Shown in pieces: positions 1 to 12,079 of a stretch of 64,000 nt of DNA; the stretch's first letter is position 1, and each line of letters starts with the position of its first letter. Source of the stretch: Globodera rostochiensis (lineage: Eukaryota; Nematoda; Chromadorea; Rhabditida; Heteroderidae); NCBI GenBank assembly GCA_018350325.1, contig JAEVLN010000009.1:1571388-1635387 (forward strand), written 5' to 3'. The translations under genes were made by a program, and so were the position numbers. The notes under the pieces were generated by a model. It did no database searches, was not told the origin of the DNA, and worked only from the letters and a program-made list of their open reading frames with translations.

Positions 1-224
1 AATTTCTAAAAGGTGAAAAGCGACAATTGAAAAAATTTAAATGAAACTATGGTTGATTAAAGTTGACAAAACCATTGGGGGGACCAGGCAGGGCTTTTAT
101 TTTGCCCCGGAAACGTGGGATTTACGGCAATCCTTAAGAATTGCGGTACCGACGAAAATTCAAAAAAATTTTTTTTTGTGTATTTATAATTTCAAATGCA
201 TGTTTTCTAGGGCCAAAATATGCG

Positions 225-1335
225 TAGAACACGAATCCGTGCTCGGAATTGGGCGAATGTCGAACCCCGAACCGAAATCGAATTCAAAATGCAACATTTT
301 TTTGGGTGGACTAATTTTTTATATTGCACATTTCGACCCCGTTAACAATTGAATTGTTTTGTTTTCTCATTTTTTTGAAGCTCTTAACCTTTTTGTTGTT
401 CATGCAAAAATTTTGGTAATAGTGTGCTTTGTGGCCCCCCTTTTTTGAAAATTTAAAAATTTTTTTTTAAGTCATATAAAACAAATTTCCGGGGGTTTTC
501 GGGGTCGCTGATCACGATTCTGACATTTATTTTACCCAATTCCGAACCCCGAACCCGAATTTACCCATGCACAGCGTTTCATTTTTGCATTTTATTACCG
601 CATAACCATTTAGCCAAGAGTTTCGACACGAAAAAAAAGTGAATAAAAGTAAAGAAAACAAACGCTAAATTCGAAAATTATGTTGGCGGATTTTCACATT
701 TTAGGCTAAATTTAAATTTTTTTAACCTTCAAAATGCTGAAAAAAAAATTTGGCCGATAGAATCAAAATTTCATCCGATAGAAAATATCGGCCATTATAT
801 TAGTGAGCTCTGTGCAAAAAATTAGGAAAATCGGTGGTGTTCAATCAAAAATTCTTGTGTTCGAAGTACGCGATGGTCAAAATATTTTCTAAAAAAGGTG
901 AGAGAGAACGCCAAAAGAAGAGAACAGTTAGAGAGGGAAAAGCGAGAGAGTACACTGTCTTCCTTAACGGTAATAAAATGCAAAAATGAAACGCTGTGCC
1001 CATGTGAGTAGTCTTTTTATTCTGTGAATCTGTGCTGTTATTTTCTTTTTCGTGCATTTGAATCGATTTTGGGCAATAAATGTTAATTTTTTGGTAAAAA
1101 AAATTTTTTCGAAAAATTGTTCGAATTCGGGTTTCGGAATTGGGTAAAAAAAAGGTCAGAATCGTGATCAGCGACCCCGAAAACCCCCGGAAATTTGTTT
1201 TATATGACTTTTTTTTTAAATTTAAATTTTTCAAAAAAGGGGGGCCACAAAGCACACTATTACCTAAATTTTTTTCACGTACCTTAAAATTGGGGTTCGA
1301 CATTCGCAAAATCCGAGCTCGGATTCGTGCGTTTT
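225..1335. repeat. Large inverted-repeat (foldback) element
   Basis: Arms at about 225-600 and 968-1335 are imperfect reverse complements of each other. The blocks starting near 412 (GTGCTTTGTGGCCCCCC) and 231 (CGAATCCGTGCTCGGAAT) recur inverted near 1240 and 1310, and GCGTTTCATTTTTGCATTTT at 574 recurs inverted near 980. The loop of about 370 bp has no open frame of note. No transposase is visible, so this is a non-autonomous foldback or MITE. Bases 1-224 show nothing recognisable. Confidence 0.75.
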
Positions 1336-1381
1336 TGGGTTGTAGTTTCTGCTTTCGATTTTTTTACCATTAATCCCAATT

Positions 1382-3130
1382 TAATGTTCGGCCCCGGACG
1401 TTTCGGCCCCAAGGAAAAATATGGTTTCATCGAAAAAAAAATTTCGAAAACGAAATTTTTTTTGAAAAAAAGCTCGAAATTATAAACTGTTCGACGTAAC
1501 CCAGATGCATATAAAGAAAAATACATCATAGTTTCCGAAACGGGCCACTAGCGTCTGGCCACTAGCGTCTCGCCATTAGCGTCTGGCCACTAGCGTCTCG
1601 CCATTAGCGTCTGGCCACTAGCGTCTCGCCATTAGCGTTTCGCCATTAGCGTCTCAGGGCCATTAGCATCTGGCCACTAGCGTCTCGCCATTAGCGTCTG
1701 GCCACTAGCGTCTCGCCATTAGCGTCTGGCCACTAGCGTCTCGCCATTAGCGTCTGGCCACTAGCGTCTCGCCATTAGCGTCTGGCCACTAGCGTCTCGC
1801 CATTAGCGTCTGGCCACTAGCGTCTCGCCATTAGCGTCTGGCCACTAGCGTCTCGCCATTAGCATCTGGCCACTAGCGTCTCGCCATTAGCGTCTGGCCA
1901 CTAGCGTCTCGCCATTAGCGTCTGGCCACTAGCGTCTCGCCATTAGCGTCTGGCCACTAGCGTCTCGCCATTAGCGTCTGGCCACTAGCGTCTCAGTACA
2001 AAAAGGGCCACTCCCGTCCCAGCCACTTTTTTTATATTTTTTGGACTGCAAAATTTGATTAAATATAAACCAAAATTACATTTTCGAATACGATTTATAA
2101 TTTTTTCATCTTTTAAGCTTCTAACCGCTTTTGAATAGCTTTTTTGCTTTGTCTTTGTTTATAAAGTGACATCGTTCAGTATACCACCAAAGTTTATGTA
2201 GTAGGGCAGGAATTTTAAGTTCAGAGTGGCTTAGGCCTAAGCCTAACAAACCCCAAGCTAGGGTGGCTTAGGCCTAAGCCTAATGAACCCCTAATCCAAG
2301 GTTTCAGATTTGTTTCTAAAACATTTTTTAACAAAATCGGGTGTCTTTCTAGTAAAATGACTGAGTTTTACCTTTTAATTTGTTTTGCTAACTTGTTATT
2401 TGCTTACAAATGCTTCACAATCTGATAAAAATTTTGCTAATGAAAATTCTAGAAACATTTTTTGTTGGTGGGACTTAGTCGGCTTTTTTTGTACTGAGAC
2501 GCTAGTGGCGAGACGCTAATGGCCAGACGCTAGTGGCCAGACGCTAATGGCGAGACGCTAGTGGCCAGACGCTAGTGGCCAGACGCAAGTGGCCCTGAGA
2601 CGCTAATGGCGAGACGCTAGTGGCCAGACGCTAGTGGCCAGACGCGAATGACCCCTACTCCATAGTTTCAGATATTACGTACTTTTTACATCTTTGAGCT
2701 TAGGGTGAGTTAGGCCTAAGCCTAGGCCTAAGCTTAGGTTGGCTTAAATAAGGAAACCCAGCCCTTTTTAAATGATTCGAGGCCAAAATTGATTTTTGAA
2801 TTTCGAAAAAATGTTAGAATTTGAGCCTGGGCTTGAATTTGAAGAACCGGATTCTACGCGTCAAAAATTTTGGAATTTCTTCTTGGCTTTCTAGTAATTA
2901 CCAATGAGCCCCTAAATTTCTTGCAAATTTTCAGATTAAAAATTTTATGTTTTAATTCATCTGAAAAAATTTCTGAATAAAAGTTGGTCGGTGAATATGC
3001 AAGAAAGAAATTGCAGGGTGGGGCCGAAACGTCCGGGCCGAAACCTCCGGGGCCGAAACGTCCGGGGCCGAAACGTCCTGGGGCCGAAAGGCGGGGCCGA
3101 AACGTCGGGGCCGAAACCGCGGGGCCGAAA
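1382..3130. mobile_element. GGGGCCGAAACGTCC-ended element, interrupted copy
   Basis: The left end (1382-1425) carries inverted copies of a GGCCCCGGACGTTTCGG word. The right end (3017-3130) carries direct GGGGCCGAAACGTCC-like copies. The interior (1426-1526 and 2670-3016) matches the compact copy at 25081-25757 almost throughout, but is split by a second element at 1536-2660. No coding capacity is seen. Frames through the GC-rich words are repeat artefacts. Confidence 0.75.
1536..2660. mobile_element. Foldback element with 28-bp minisatellite arms
   Basis: The left arm (about 1540-1992) is a tandem array alternating GTCTGGCCACTAGC and GTCTCGCCATTAGC (28-bp compound unit). The right arm (about 2494-2648) is the same array inverted. 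Both arms abut an inverted CTCAGTACAAAAAG box on the inner side. Direct repeats CATAGTTTC lie outside (1527-1535 and 2661-2669), a 9-bp target duplication of the Mutator/foldback kind. The spacer (2000-2490) is AT-rich with two TTAGGCCTAAGCC palindromes and no gene. Confidence 0.8.
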
Positions 3131-3458
3131 AGACCCCCACTCTTTTCTACATTCTTATTGGCGAAATCCAAGGACAAAAAATTTCATTTCCTTTTTGACT
3201 CAATTTGTTAAAAGATTTGCAACAAAAATTTTGAAAAATACTGCGATTTTTAGGAATGGAGGAGCCCGGCGGTGCCGAGAGGCAAATCAAAGAACATATT
3301 TTATAAAAATAACAAATTGGGCCCCTGCTTTATCCATCTAACTCAATTCCTTAGAGCTTTAACCATATTTGTTGTTACGGAAACCGCCCTAAAATTTTAG
3401 AAATTTTTCCTAAAAATTTCAATGCAATAAAACAAATCAAACCAAAAGAAAATTGCCG

Positions 3459-4754
3459 TAGACGTCTTATCGATTTAAAAGAAAGAAGTCTTATCGATTT
3501 AACCAAGAAAGACGTCTTATCGATTTAACCAAGAAAGACGTCTTATCGATTTAACCAAGAAAGACGTCTTATCGATTTAACCAAGAAAGACGTCTTATCG
3601 ATTTAACCAAGAAAGACGTCTTATCGATTTAACCAAGAAAGACGTCTTATCGATTTAACCAAGAAAGACGTCTTATCGATTTAACCAAGAAAGACGTCTT
3701 ATCGATTTAACCAAGAAAGACGTCTTATCGATTTAACCAAGAAAGACGTCTTATCGATTTAACCAAGAAAGACGTCTTATCGATTTAACCAAGAAAGAAG
3801 TCTTATCGATTTAACCAAGAAAGAAGTCTTATCGATTTAACCAAGAAAGACGTCTTATCGATTTAACCAAGAAAGAAGTCTTATCGATTTAACCAAGAAA
3901 GATGTCTTATCGATTTAACCAAGAAAGACGTCTTATCGATTTAACCCAGAAAGACGTTTTATCGATTTAACCAAGAAAGAAGTCTTATCGATTTAACCAA
4001 GAAAGATCTTATCGATTTAACCAAGAAAGACGTCTTATCGATTTAACCAAGAAAGACGTCTTATCGATTTAACCAAGAAAGAAGTCTTATCGATTTAACC
4101 AAGAAAGAAGTCTTATCGATTTAACCAAGAAAGACGTCTTATCGATTTAACCAAGAAAGACGTCTTATCGATTTAACCCAGAAAGACGTCTTATCGATTT
4201 AACCAAGAAAGACGTCTTATCGATTTAACCAAGAAAGAAGTCTTATCGATTTAACCAAGAAAGACGTCTTATCGATTTAACCAAGAAAGAAGTCTTATCG
4301 ATTTAACCAAGAAAGACGTCTTATCGATTTAACCAAGAAAGACGTCTTATCGATTTAACCAAGAAAGACGTCTTATCGATTTAACCAAGAAAGACGTCTT
4401 ATCGATTTGACCAAGAAAGATGTCTTATCGATTTAACCAAGAAAGACGTCTTATCGATTTAACCAAGAAAGAAGTCTTATCGATTTAACCAAGAAAGACG
4501 TCTTATCGATTTAACCAAGAAAGACGTCTTATCGATTTAACCAAGAAAGAAGTTTTATCGATTTAACCAAGAAAGAAGTCTTATCGATTTAACCAAGAAA
4601 GACGTCTTATCGATTTAACCAAGAAATAAGTTTTATCGATTTAACCAAGAAAGAAGTCTTATCGATTTAACCAAGAAAGACGTCTTATCGATTTAACCAA
4701 GAAAAAAGTTTTATCGATTTAACCAAGAAAGAAGTTTTATCGATTTAACCAAGA
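3459..4754 (+). repeat. 26-bp satellite array, about 50 copies
   Basis: The unit is GACGTCTTATCGATT followed by TAACCAAGAAA, repeated head to tail for about 1.3 kb. Variants are mostly GACGTC to GAAGTC or GATGTC, and variation rises toward the 4.5-4.75 kb end. The array is bounded by GTAGAC on the left (overlapping the first unit) and GTCTAC on the right (4759), a short inverted pair. Regular perfect repetition without spacers excludes CRISPR. Confidence 0.97.
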
Positions 4755-4789
4755 TGTCGTCTACAAAGAGAACAAAAGAAATGAATGTG

Positions 4790-4915
4790 ATTTCGTGTTG
4801 TATATAATCGGCGCCGTGTTCTCTCCGAAGACCAAAATATCATCTACATATATTTGATGCCCAGATTTTAACACTTGCCCAAGAAGATCTTCCAGTAAAT
4901 CCTGCGAACAAATGA
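4790..4915 (-). pseudogene. Reverse transcriptase fragment (YVDD motif)
   Basis: On the minus strand, downstream of a good acceptor-like GTTCGCAG, a short frame contains the RT motif Y-V-D-D followed by ILVFGE, with a preceding leucine-rich helix (DLLEDLLGQVL). This is the catalytic palm box of LTR-retrotransposon reverse transcriptases. Only about 40 codons are left and the frame ends at the edge of the 26-bp satellite, so it is a relic. The family (gypsy, BEL or copia type) cannot be decided. Confidence 0.5.
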
Positions 4916-5191
4916 CCACCAATTACATTTTTTCCCCAATTCGTACCACTTTTTGAGGGCGTGTTTTCCTACTTATATATATCAGATTAATTACTTGATT
5001 TTTATGCAAAAAAATGTATTAATTTCTGTTGTAGGTTATTCAGTTTACTGATGAAATTTCATAGGGGGATTTTGTGTCATAAAACCAAAATTTTTGGCAT
5101 CTAGTGAGTGACCAGTTGACCCCAATCGAACCGTTTGGACTTACACAGAACGAACTAAAGAAAGAGGAGCCCTCTGATTGACTTGGCTTCC

Positions 5192-8100
5192 TTAATGTGT
5201 CCCGTCAAGCACCTCCAAATCTTTTTTGTTGAATAATTTGGGGAAAAGCAATGCCCTGAAAGTAAATTGAACATTTTTGCTTTTGTAAAGTGTGTGCCCT
5301 TTGCGCACCTTATAGGGATGAGGACAATAAGAACAATTGGGAAAAGGAGTCGAATGACGGGCCATGGGAAGTGGCCTATTGAGAGCAGCAGACCAAGTTG
5401 GAGCAGTTCAGCCACCGTGAACAAGTGAATGGTTCGCTGTGGCACGCGTCGGACATAATGGGCGGGCGGATACGAACGCTTAAACGAACATTTATATAAA
5501 ATAAAAAGTGTTAGCCCCTTTAATGTCACAAATTCGACGCCATTTCTGGTACTTTTCGATTATAAGACTCCAGACGAAATAAATTGGCAGTCTTTGTTAA
5601 ATTGAAGCAAAATTCAGAAAGATTCGGTATTTTTTTAGACATTTTGAATTTCTATTTAAAATGAACAAAACTTTTATTCAATATTTATAATTGATTATGG
5701 CAATGTTTTGTTAAGAAAAATAAAGCGGTTTCCGGGTTCATTTCAACTGAATTTGAAGAGAAAAATTTTTCGATGAAATCCCAAAAGGGTCCCCCCTTTA
5801 GGAAAACTTAATTTTGACAAAAGATTAAAACTATTTTAATTTTTAAATGGAGAAAACATCTCAAGATGTAAAAAGACTTATTTTTCTGTTAAACTACTTA
5901 ATATTTCATTTGTATCTCAACTTTAGGCTGGGTTCTGCATTTTTTAAAAATTTACCCAAGCTGAAATTGGCTACCGGTCCGAAGGTCGAAAGGGGTTTGA
6001 GTGCCGAATGCTTTATAACTTTCTACAACCTAAACCCATTAGGTCGAACATTATACCAAATGAAAGCTCTCGATGAGGAGAAGCAAATAATAAGCAAAAA
6101 CTAAGCGATCTGATAATTATGAAAAAAGATATAGCCAGAAAACCTCCAATGGCCAATTTGGGAGTTTTTCACTTTTTTGGTCATAACTTTTTTTTAAGCA
6201 TTGTCCAATCACTTAGCTTTAACTTAATGATAACTCTAACTCATCGCAAGCTTTCATTTGGTATTATGTCCGACCTAATCGGTTTAGGTTGAAGAAAGTT
6301 ACAACACTTTCGACCTTCGGACAATTCGGCCTTCGGACTGGATGCGCTGAAATTCCAAAAATTTGTAAATGTTGACAAAAACATTTTTAAAAAGACCCGC
6401 CACTCACCGCTACACCACACTGGTGGCAATTTGTTCAAAAATATCCATTTTTAAAAATACCGAATACCGTTAAATACCGCGGTAATACCAAACCGTGCCG
6501 AACACTACTTTTAACATTTTTTAAGAATTTCTGAAGATGAGGAGAGGAGACTGTTGTTGTTCTTATTATTGTTCCAACCTGTTCGGTTAAAAAGAGAATG
6601 GTGCGTTGACAAAGTTCGTTTCCAATTGTGCTGCTCAACGCGAGGAAGAGAAAAACGCCGCAAAAAACGAAGGTTGGAAAGAGGCGGAGGATGTGCAAGG
6701 CGAAGAAGTATGTCGGCACAATCAAACCGTGGGCAAACAGCGTGGCAAGGCGACACTCGCGATTTTTGACGATGCTAAAAATGCCGGGGGGGAGGTGGTT
6801 GGTCTTTCACCCGTCCGTGCCGTGGAAAGCAGAGGTGATCGAAACTGTTTTCGTTTCCTTTTCGTTTCGTAAAATGAAATTTTTTAATTAAAATTTTAAA
6901 GGTAAAAAAAGTTGCTATTAGAGCCCGGCAAAATCGCATATGCGGGATCCCGCTGCAAGATTTTTTTTCGGGAAGTCGTGCGGGAGCAGATTTGCGGGAT
7001 AAATCCCGCAAAACGCAAAAAATGCGAAATCCCGCAAAATCCCGCGCGGGATCCGTTCCCGCGCCGGGCTCTAGTTGCTATAGTATAAATTGGAGGATTA
7101 CAGTAAAAACAGAAAATGTAAGCCCAAAAATCGAACATCATTTAAACAAAAAAATTTTTTTCTGTTTCGTTTTGTTTTCGTTTCGTAAATTGAAAAAAAA
7201 AATTGTTTTTGTTTTGTTTCGTTTGTCCGCAAAAAATATCGAGTTTCGATCAACTGTGCCGTGGATGGATACATTTGCTGGGGCACCCCATCGACCAAAC
7301 AGTCTTCGACGTCTGCCTGTGCTTTGAGGTGCAGAAACGATTGGGGAAGTGCGGCGTGCATCCATGGAAGTCCGAACAACGACAGCGGCACGTTCAGCAG
7401 GGCCACCACCAGAAAGTCCCAATTGGCGGCGGGGCCCTTACGCAAACTGAACAAAAGCAGCAGAAAATTCGCTCAGCACTCTTTCCGTCTTTCTTTTTTT
7501 TTTTGTGATTTTGGATACTTGTTCTGTGAATTGTCAACCGTTTCAGTGACAATCATTTGGTCCATTGTGACGAGAATGGCCAACGGGAAGCCGAGCACAC
7601 AGCAGATCATTTGGCCGTTGAGGGGAAGTTGCCAGAACTCCCCCAGGGTCAGGTCGCTGTTGTGGGCACTCAGACGGAACGTTTCTTCTGAAAATGCCGA
7701 CTTTCAACAAGATTATACACCACCACACGCCAAGCCGCACGGCACGGCAAAAGCAAACGTGGCACGTCGCCAAAGATTAAATTGGCAACAACGGTCATCA
7801 GAACAACGGCCAACGGAAGGGCGTAGTCGGAGACGAGCTCACGCTTCCGCTTCCCCAGAAAGGGCGATTTGCGAAAATTAGCCAATGTGATGGCCGTCCA
7901 AGCGGTGCCAAGCATGAGCAGCACAAAGAGAAGACCAACCGATCGATTGCAGTTGAGCGGGTCCAGATGAGGCGGAAGAGGCGCCGCCGCGGGGTTGGCA
8001 TCAGGGATGGGAGCCGATGGCCTCAAAAAAAAAATTCGGAAATCGGAATTCCGGAGGTCTTAAAATTTTTTGGAAATTGGAAATCGGAATTCCGGGGTCT

Positions 8101-11100
8101 CAAAATTTTTCGGAAATTGGAAATCGGAATTCCGGGGTCTCAAAATTTTTCGGAAATTGGAATCGGAATTCCGGGGTCTCAAAATTTTTCGGAAATTGGA
8201 AATCGGAATTCCGGGGTCTCAAAATTTTTCGGAAATTGGAAATCGGAATTCCGGGGTCTCAAAATTTTTCGGAAATAGGAAATCGGAATTCCGGGGTCTC
8301 AAAATTTTTCGGAAATCGTAAAAATTTTCTTAACAAAATTGGCCTGTTTTTAAAAATTTTTCTCGGCGGCGCCTATCGGCACCGCCGATACCTACCTCCC
8401 TCTTCCCGCTCAACAAAATAATTTTAGAAAATTGAGCGCAAAAAAAAAGAAAAATTTCTGATTTGTTATCTAAAATATTTTTATCGGGAAATTAAAAAAA
8501 ATTGGGGCTGGGGAGGTGGAGGGAGGGGTTCGGCGGTGCCGATAGGCGCCACCGGATTTTAAAATCTCAACCAGATTAAAAAAATTGAGCCGAAAATTAT
8601 CACCGAAAATTTCCGACTTTTTGTTCAAAATTTCGGGAAATCGGAACTCCTCAAAAAATTTCGGAAATTGGAAAACGGAATTCCGACCATCCCTGGTTGG
8701 CATGGTTGGGAGCCGGCGGTGGGAGTGGAGGTGCCGCCGGATGGGGAGGTTGAGGATGGCCTGGAATTCAAACTGAAGACTCAAAATTGACTTTGAAAAG
8801 ATGACCAGGCTGGTGCTGCTGTTCCCCCAGGCAATGTGGCATAAAAGCCCTTCTGAGCGATGCGAGCGCGGCTTTTGCCGACTCGATGGTCAAAGTGCAA
8901 GCGATGAACATGCTGAACATCTCTTCCAATGACCTTTATAATTCACCATAATTGTGTCGTCCGGCTACTGATTGGCGATTGTTAGTGAACATCACCAACC
9001 TTTTCGCATATTTCATCACTTTTGAGACTTCAAAAACAGCGAACAGAAGCAAATAAAAGCAGCACCAAATTCCAATGCCGGAATAAAGTTGAAAGAAATT
9101 GTAACCCAACGAATGTGAGAGCCGTTCGACCACTTACAAATTAGGGTAATTAATTAGCGAATGCGCTTCATTTACCGGTGATGTAAATGGAGACGGGAGG
9201 GCTCGTCAACAAAACGAGGAAAAGTTGTCCGCCGAACAGTCCAAACACCAAACCACCGATCCATTGGCCCAAAATCGCTTTTGACACCGCTAAAACGAGT
9301 TGAAAAAACTACCACCACACATCCAATCAGGGAGCTCAATTTGCCCACTTTTAGTGGCAAATGCCATAATTTTTTTTTTTGGCAATTTGCCACTTTTTTT
9401 TTGCCACATTTCAACCCCTGCCACGATTTTGCCACATCGTTGAACTTTGTGAAATTTTTTTTGAGGGGCAAATGGGAAGTTGCCGAAAATAGTGCTCCTT
9501 TTCGTACAATTTGAATTCTAAAATTTTCAAAAAATTTTCCAAGCGGCGCCCTCGGTGCCTCCGGACCTCTTCCATTCCTAAAAAGCTTCAAAAATTACCA
9601 TATTTTTAAAATTTTGGTACAAATTGAATCAAAAATTCAATTTTCTCGGCGGTGCCTATCGGCATCGCCCGACCTGCCCACCCTCACTCAAAAAACACAT
9701 TTTTTTTTGACAATTCCTTAATAAGAAAATTTCCATAAAATGCCACTGACCACCCGATGCCATAAAATGTCACTATTTTGACCCTCCGATGCCATAAAAA
9801 ATGCCATTATTTTGGAGCCTGTTGGCATATTTTCTCGCGGATGAGTTGAACTCCCTGCATCCAATGGACCCACTGATTTTGCCGTGCGTATGCTCTTCAT
9901 TTAGCATTCCCAGGGCAATTGCTGTCGGAAGAACGATGACGTATAGAAAGGCAGTGGAACTGATGGTCTTCTGGAAGGAATGAAGGTCGGCGATCCCATC
10001 GAGGAAGTCCGATTTGTAGAATGGCAAACGCCGTTGCAAGTCGAGAATGAGCCCCCTTCCCGGAAACCATCTCCGAGAAACCTTGGCCAGAAAGAAAGTG
10101 TCCATAATTTGGCCAAAACCATTTACCGTGTAGTACACTCTTTTAATCCTCCACCCTCTAATAATGCCCCACTCTCTGAGTAGGTTGAAAAATAATCCCC
10201 CATGGGGGATTGCAAGAGTGTACACGGTACCTACCTACCTACCTACCTTTTCTTCCCGCTTCTCAATATGTTTTGAGTGAATAGAAAGTTCATAAGCCTT
10301 TTGGCGGATTTTGGCCACAAATTGGCGTTCCGTGGCCACAATTGCCAATTCATGGTAAAGCCGGGGGTCGGCCATCAAAGAGCCAAAAGTGCGTGCAATT
10401 TCGGCGGCTGATTTGGTCTCCCGTTGTTGCAGAGGCGCAATCACAAGGACAACGAAGCGAACATCCGCCAATCCGACCCCAAAATTTGTTGGTGTGGCGA
10501 GCCGCGCGAAGGAGACGCGGGGACGGCAAAGACGCTCAATGGAACAGCTTAATGGACCAGTTTAATTGAACCACTAATTGAGGGGGGGGGGCTGACTAAA
10601 GGACGAGCCAACGTTGGTCCTCCACCACCCCCAGATGTTCATCCGTCAACACGCCCTGGAGATGTACACGAAGAGCAAATTCTGAAATTCTGAAAGTCTT
10701 GCGTCCAATCGGCCACAAGGGGATTTGGCCGGATGCGCTTCGTTCCCCCCCTCTCACCCGGCCGTATAACTCGGTTCACCGATTTCTGTAATTTTAGTAC
10801 TATTCGAAAGCTCTAAGTCTATAGAATATTTGTGCAAGTATAAGCTAACCAATCGATCAATAGCTTGCAAAAATGTTACAGACTACTGATCACAAAAAAA
10901 AGTTGAAATTTTCAAACATTTTATTTTTGACATTCTCAAAAGTTAATGAAGCATTTAGTCAGCTTAATCATTAATTCTACAGCACTTAAGGTTACGAAAT
11001 TAGTAAATTTTGGTTGTCAAAAAATACGATGTTTGAAATGCATCGAAAATCGCTCGGGAGGGGGGGGGGGGGGAGCAGTCCCGGACTTGGCCACCCTACC

Positions 11101-11926
11101 GCTGCTTGTCAAGCTGGTTCTCGTGTCGTCAATGGAAACGAACAATTTGTCGCAGATTTGTCGAAATGAAACAAACTCGAGACGGTTGTTGTTGTTTTTG
11201 TTTTCTATCGCAACATCCTCACCTGCTGCTGGTCCGTCGTGATATTCCGGCTTCTCCTCTACCATCCTGGGTAGTTTTTGAGTAAAACAATTTGGTTTAA
11301 ATCACAGAAAATGTTGATCATAGCTCCCAGAAACGAAATGACCCAAATCATATACCAATCGACTCCACTCTAAGCCTAGCGCATGATCTGCAAAAATTCA
11401 TGCGCGGACTCAACTATGAAGAAAGTTATGAACCCGGGACTGAAGTGTCTTTTGACTGGGGACTCAGTTGTCCACTGATTAAAAAATGTGAAAAATCACT
11501 CATATAGGCTTCAAAGTTGCAAATTTGTCGATAGAAAAATAAAAATTAAGAATGCAAAGCGGGTTTTGAACTGGTTTAAAATTTTTAAAATATAGGAAAT
11601 ATTGTAAAATGGACACTTCAGTACCATTACCGCAAAAACCGCTTTAAATTCTCTATTTTTAATATTTTCTATCGACAAATTCGTAATTTTAAAAGCCTAT
11701 AACATTTACCCAAAGCACTCACTTCAACACGACGTCCTCCAACAACGTCTCCGTAACGTGCAGAAGAATTGCACATTTGTCCAACAAATGTTCCACATCC
11801 AACAATCCCCGCACTTCGGAGTGAAAATTGCGCGGGGCAATGAGCGACTGGGTGCGTTGCAACAGAAAGCGGGGACGGGGAAAACCCCCGTCGGGGACAT
11901 TGCCATCGGCGATCGATTGCATAGGG
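5192..11926 (-). CDS. SLC4-family anion exchanger / bicarbonate transporter (5' end incomplete)
   Basis: Membrane exchanger of the SLC4 (band 3) family, moving bicarbonate/chloride across the plasma membrane. Exons read on the minus strand in family order: about 11723-11922 (cytoplasmic domain, tentative); 10247-10534 (cytoplasmic, PRVSFARL...ADVRFVVLV); 9874-10081 (RRLPFYKSDFLDG, entry to the membrane domain); 9176-9289 (GLFGGQLFLVLL); 9000-9132; 8806-8933 (EEMFSMFIACT); 8696-8760 plus about 7730-7993 (Pro-rich loop, then SDYALPLAV); 7519-7687; 7273-7446 (FGLPWMHAALPQS); 6579-6774 (FLFLALSSTIGN); 5309-5478 (YVRRVPQRTIHLFT); 5192-5255, ending KKDLEVLDGTH and stop. Splice sites are GT-AG and phases join in frame wherever tested. 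The loop exon is interrupted by a MITE at 8002-8695. First exons and start codon are not identified. Confidence 0.9.
5940..6345. repeat. Inverted-repeat element in SLC4 intron
   Basis: Two inverted arms, about 5975-6075 and 6243-6340, share GGTCCGAAGGTCGAAAG and an ACCTAAACC...AGGTCGAACATTATACC block. Pieces of the same family reappear at 21190-21232 and 21915-21945. The intron (5479-6578) otherwise holds only AT-rich DNA, including a tRNA-like A-box remnant near 6395-6425 on the minus strand. Confidence 0.65.
6919..7073. mobile_element. 155-bp hAT-like MITE (CGGGAT word family)
   Basis: Terminal inverted repeat TAGAGCCCGGC / GCCGGGCTCTA, flanked by the perfect 8-bp direct repeat GTTGCTAT (6911-6918 and 7074-7081). 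The inside consists of variants of GCGGGATCCCGC and ATCCCGCAAAA. Eight-base target duplications with such ends fit the hAT superfamily. The element sits in an intron of the SLC4 gene. Confidence 0.85.
8002..8695. mobile_element. 694-bp hAT-like MITE inside SLC4 coding sequence
   Basis: Ends CAGGGATGG.../...CCATCCCTG and a perfect 8-bp target duplication GTTGGCAT (7994-8001, 8696-8703). Inside are about seven 40-bp repeats (8036-8320) built on GGAATTCCGGGGTCTC and AAAATTTTTCGGAAATTGGA, and two inverted copies of a CGGCGG...CCGCCG palindrome (8364-8388, 8531-8554). Frames running through the 40-bp repeats are artefacts. The host frame resumes on the far side of the duplication, so the element interrupts an exon unless it is spliced out. 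Confidence 0.9.
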
Positions 11927-12047
11927 CAAAAAAGACTGGCAACTTTTTGGGTGCTGAAATTTGTACAATTTGCCTATATTTGTAGCGCAAGCGGATTAAG
12001 CAACTCTAAAAATACTCGCCAATGACAAAACAAAAAACATCATTATT

Positions 12048-12078
12048 CTCTCGCGCGCGCGCGCGCGCGCGCGCGCGG
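12048..12078. repeat. (CG)n microsatellite
   Basis: An uninterrupted CG dinucleotide run of about 12-13 units, upstream of the visible part of the SLC4 gene. It is striking in an otherwise AT-rich region. Confidence 0.95.
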
Positions 12079-12079
12079 T

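Noticed and set aside
1540..1992. 28-bp regular array as a possible CRISPR
   Set aside because: No unique spacers; two alternating 14-bp words, with the inverse array as partner. It is a minisatellite arm of a foldback element.
3459..4754. 26-bp array as a possible CRISPR or coding repeat
   Set aside because: Perfect tandem repetition without spacers, and stops in all frames.
8017..8421. Open frames through the 40-bp repeats (GIPGSQNFSEI-type)
   Set aside because: Repeat length and lack of stops create them in several frames; they lie inside the MITE.
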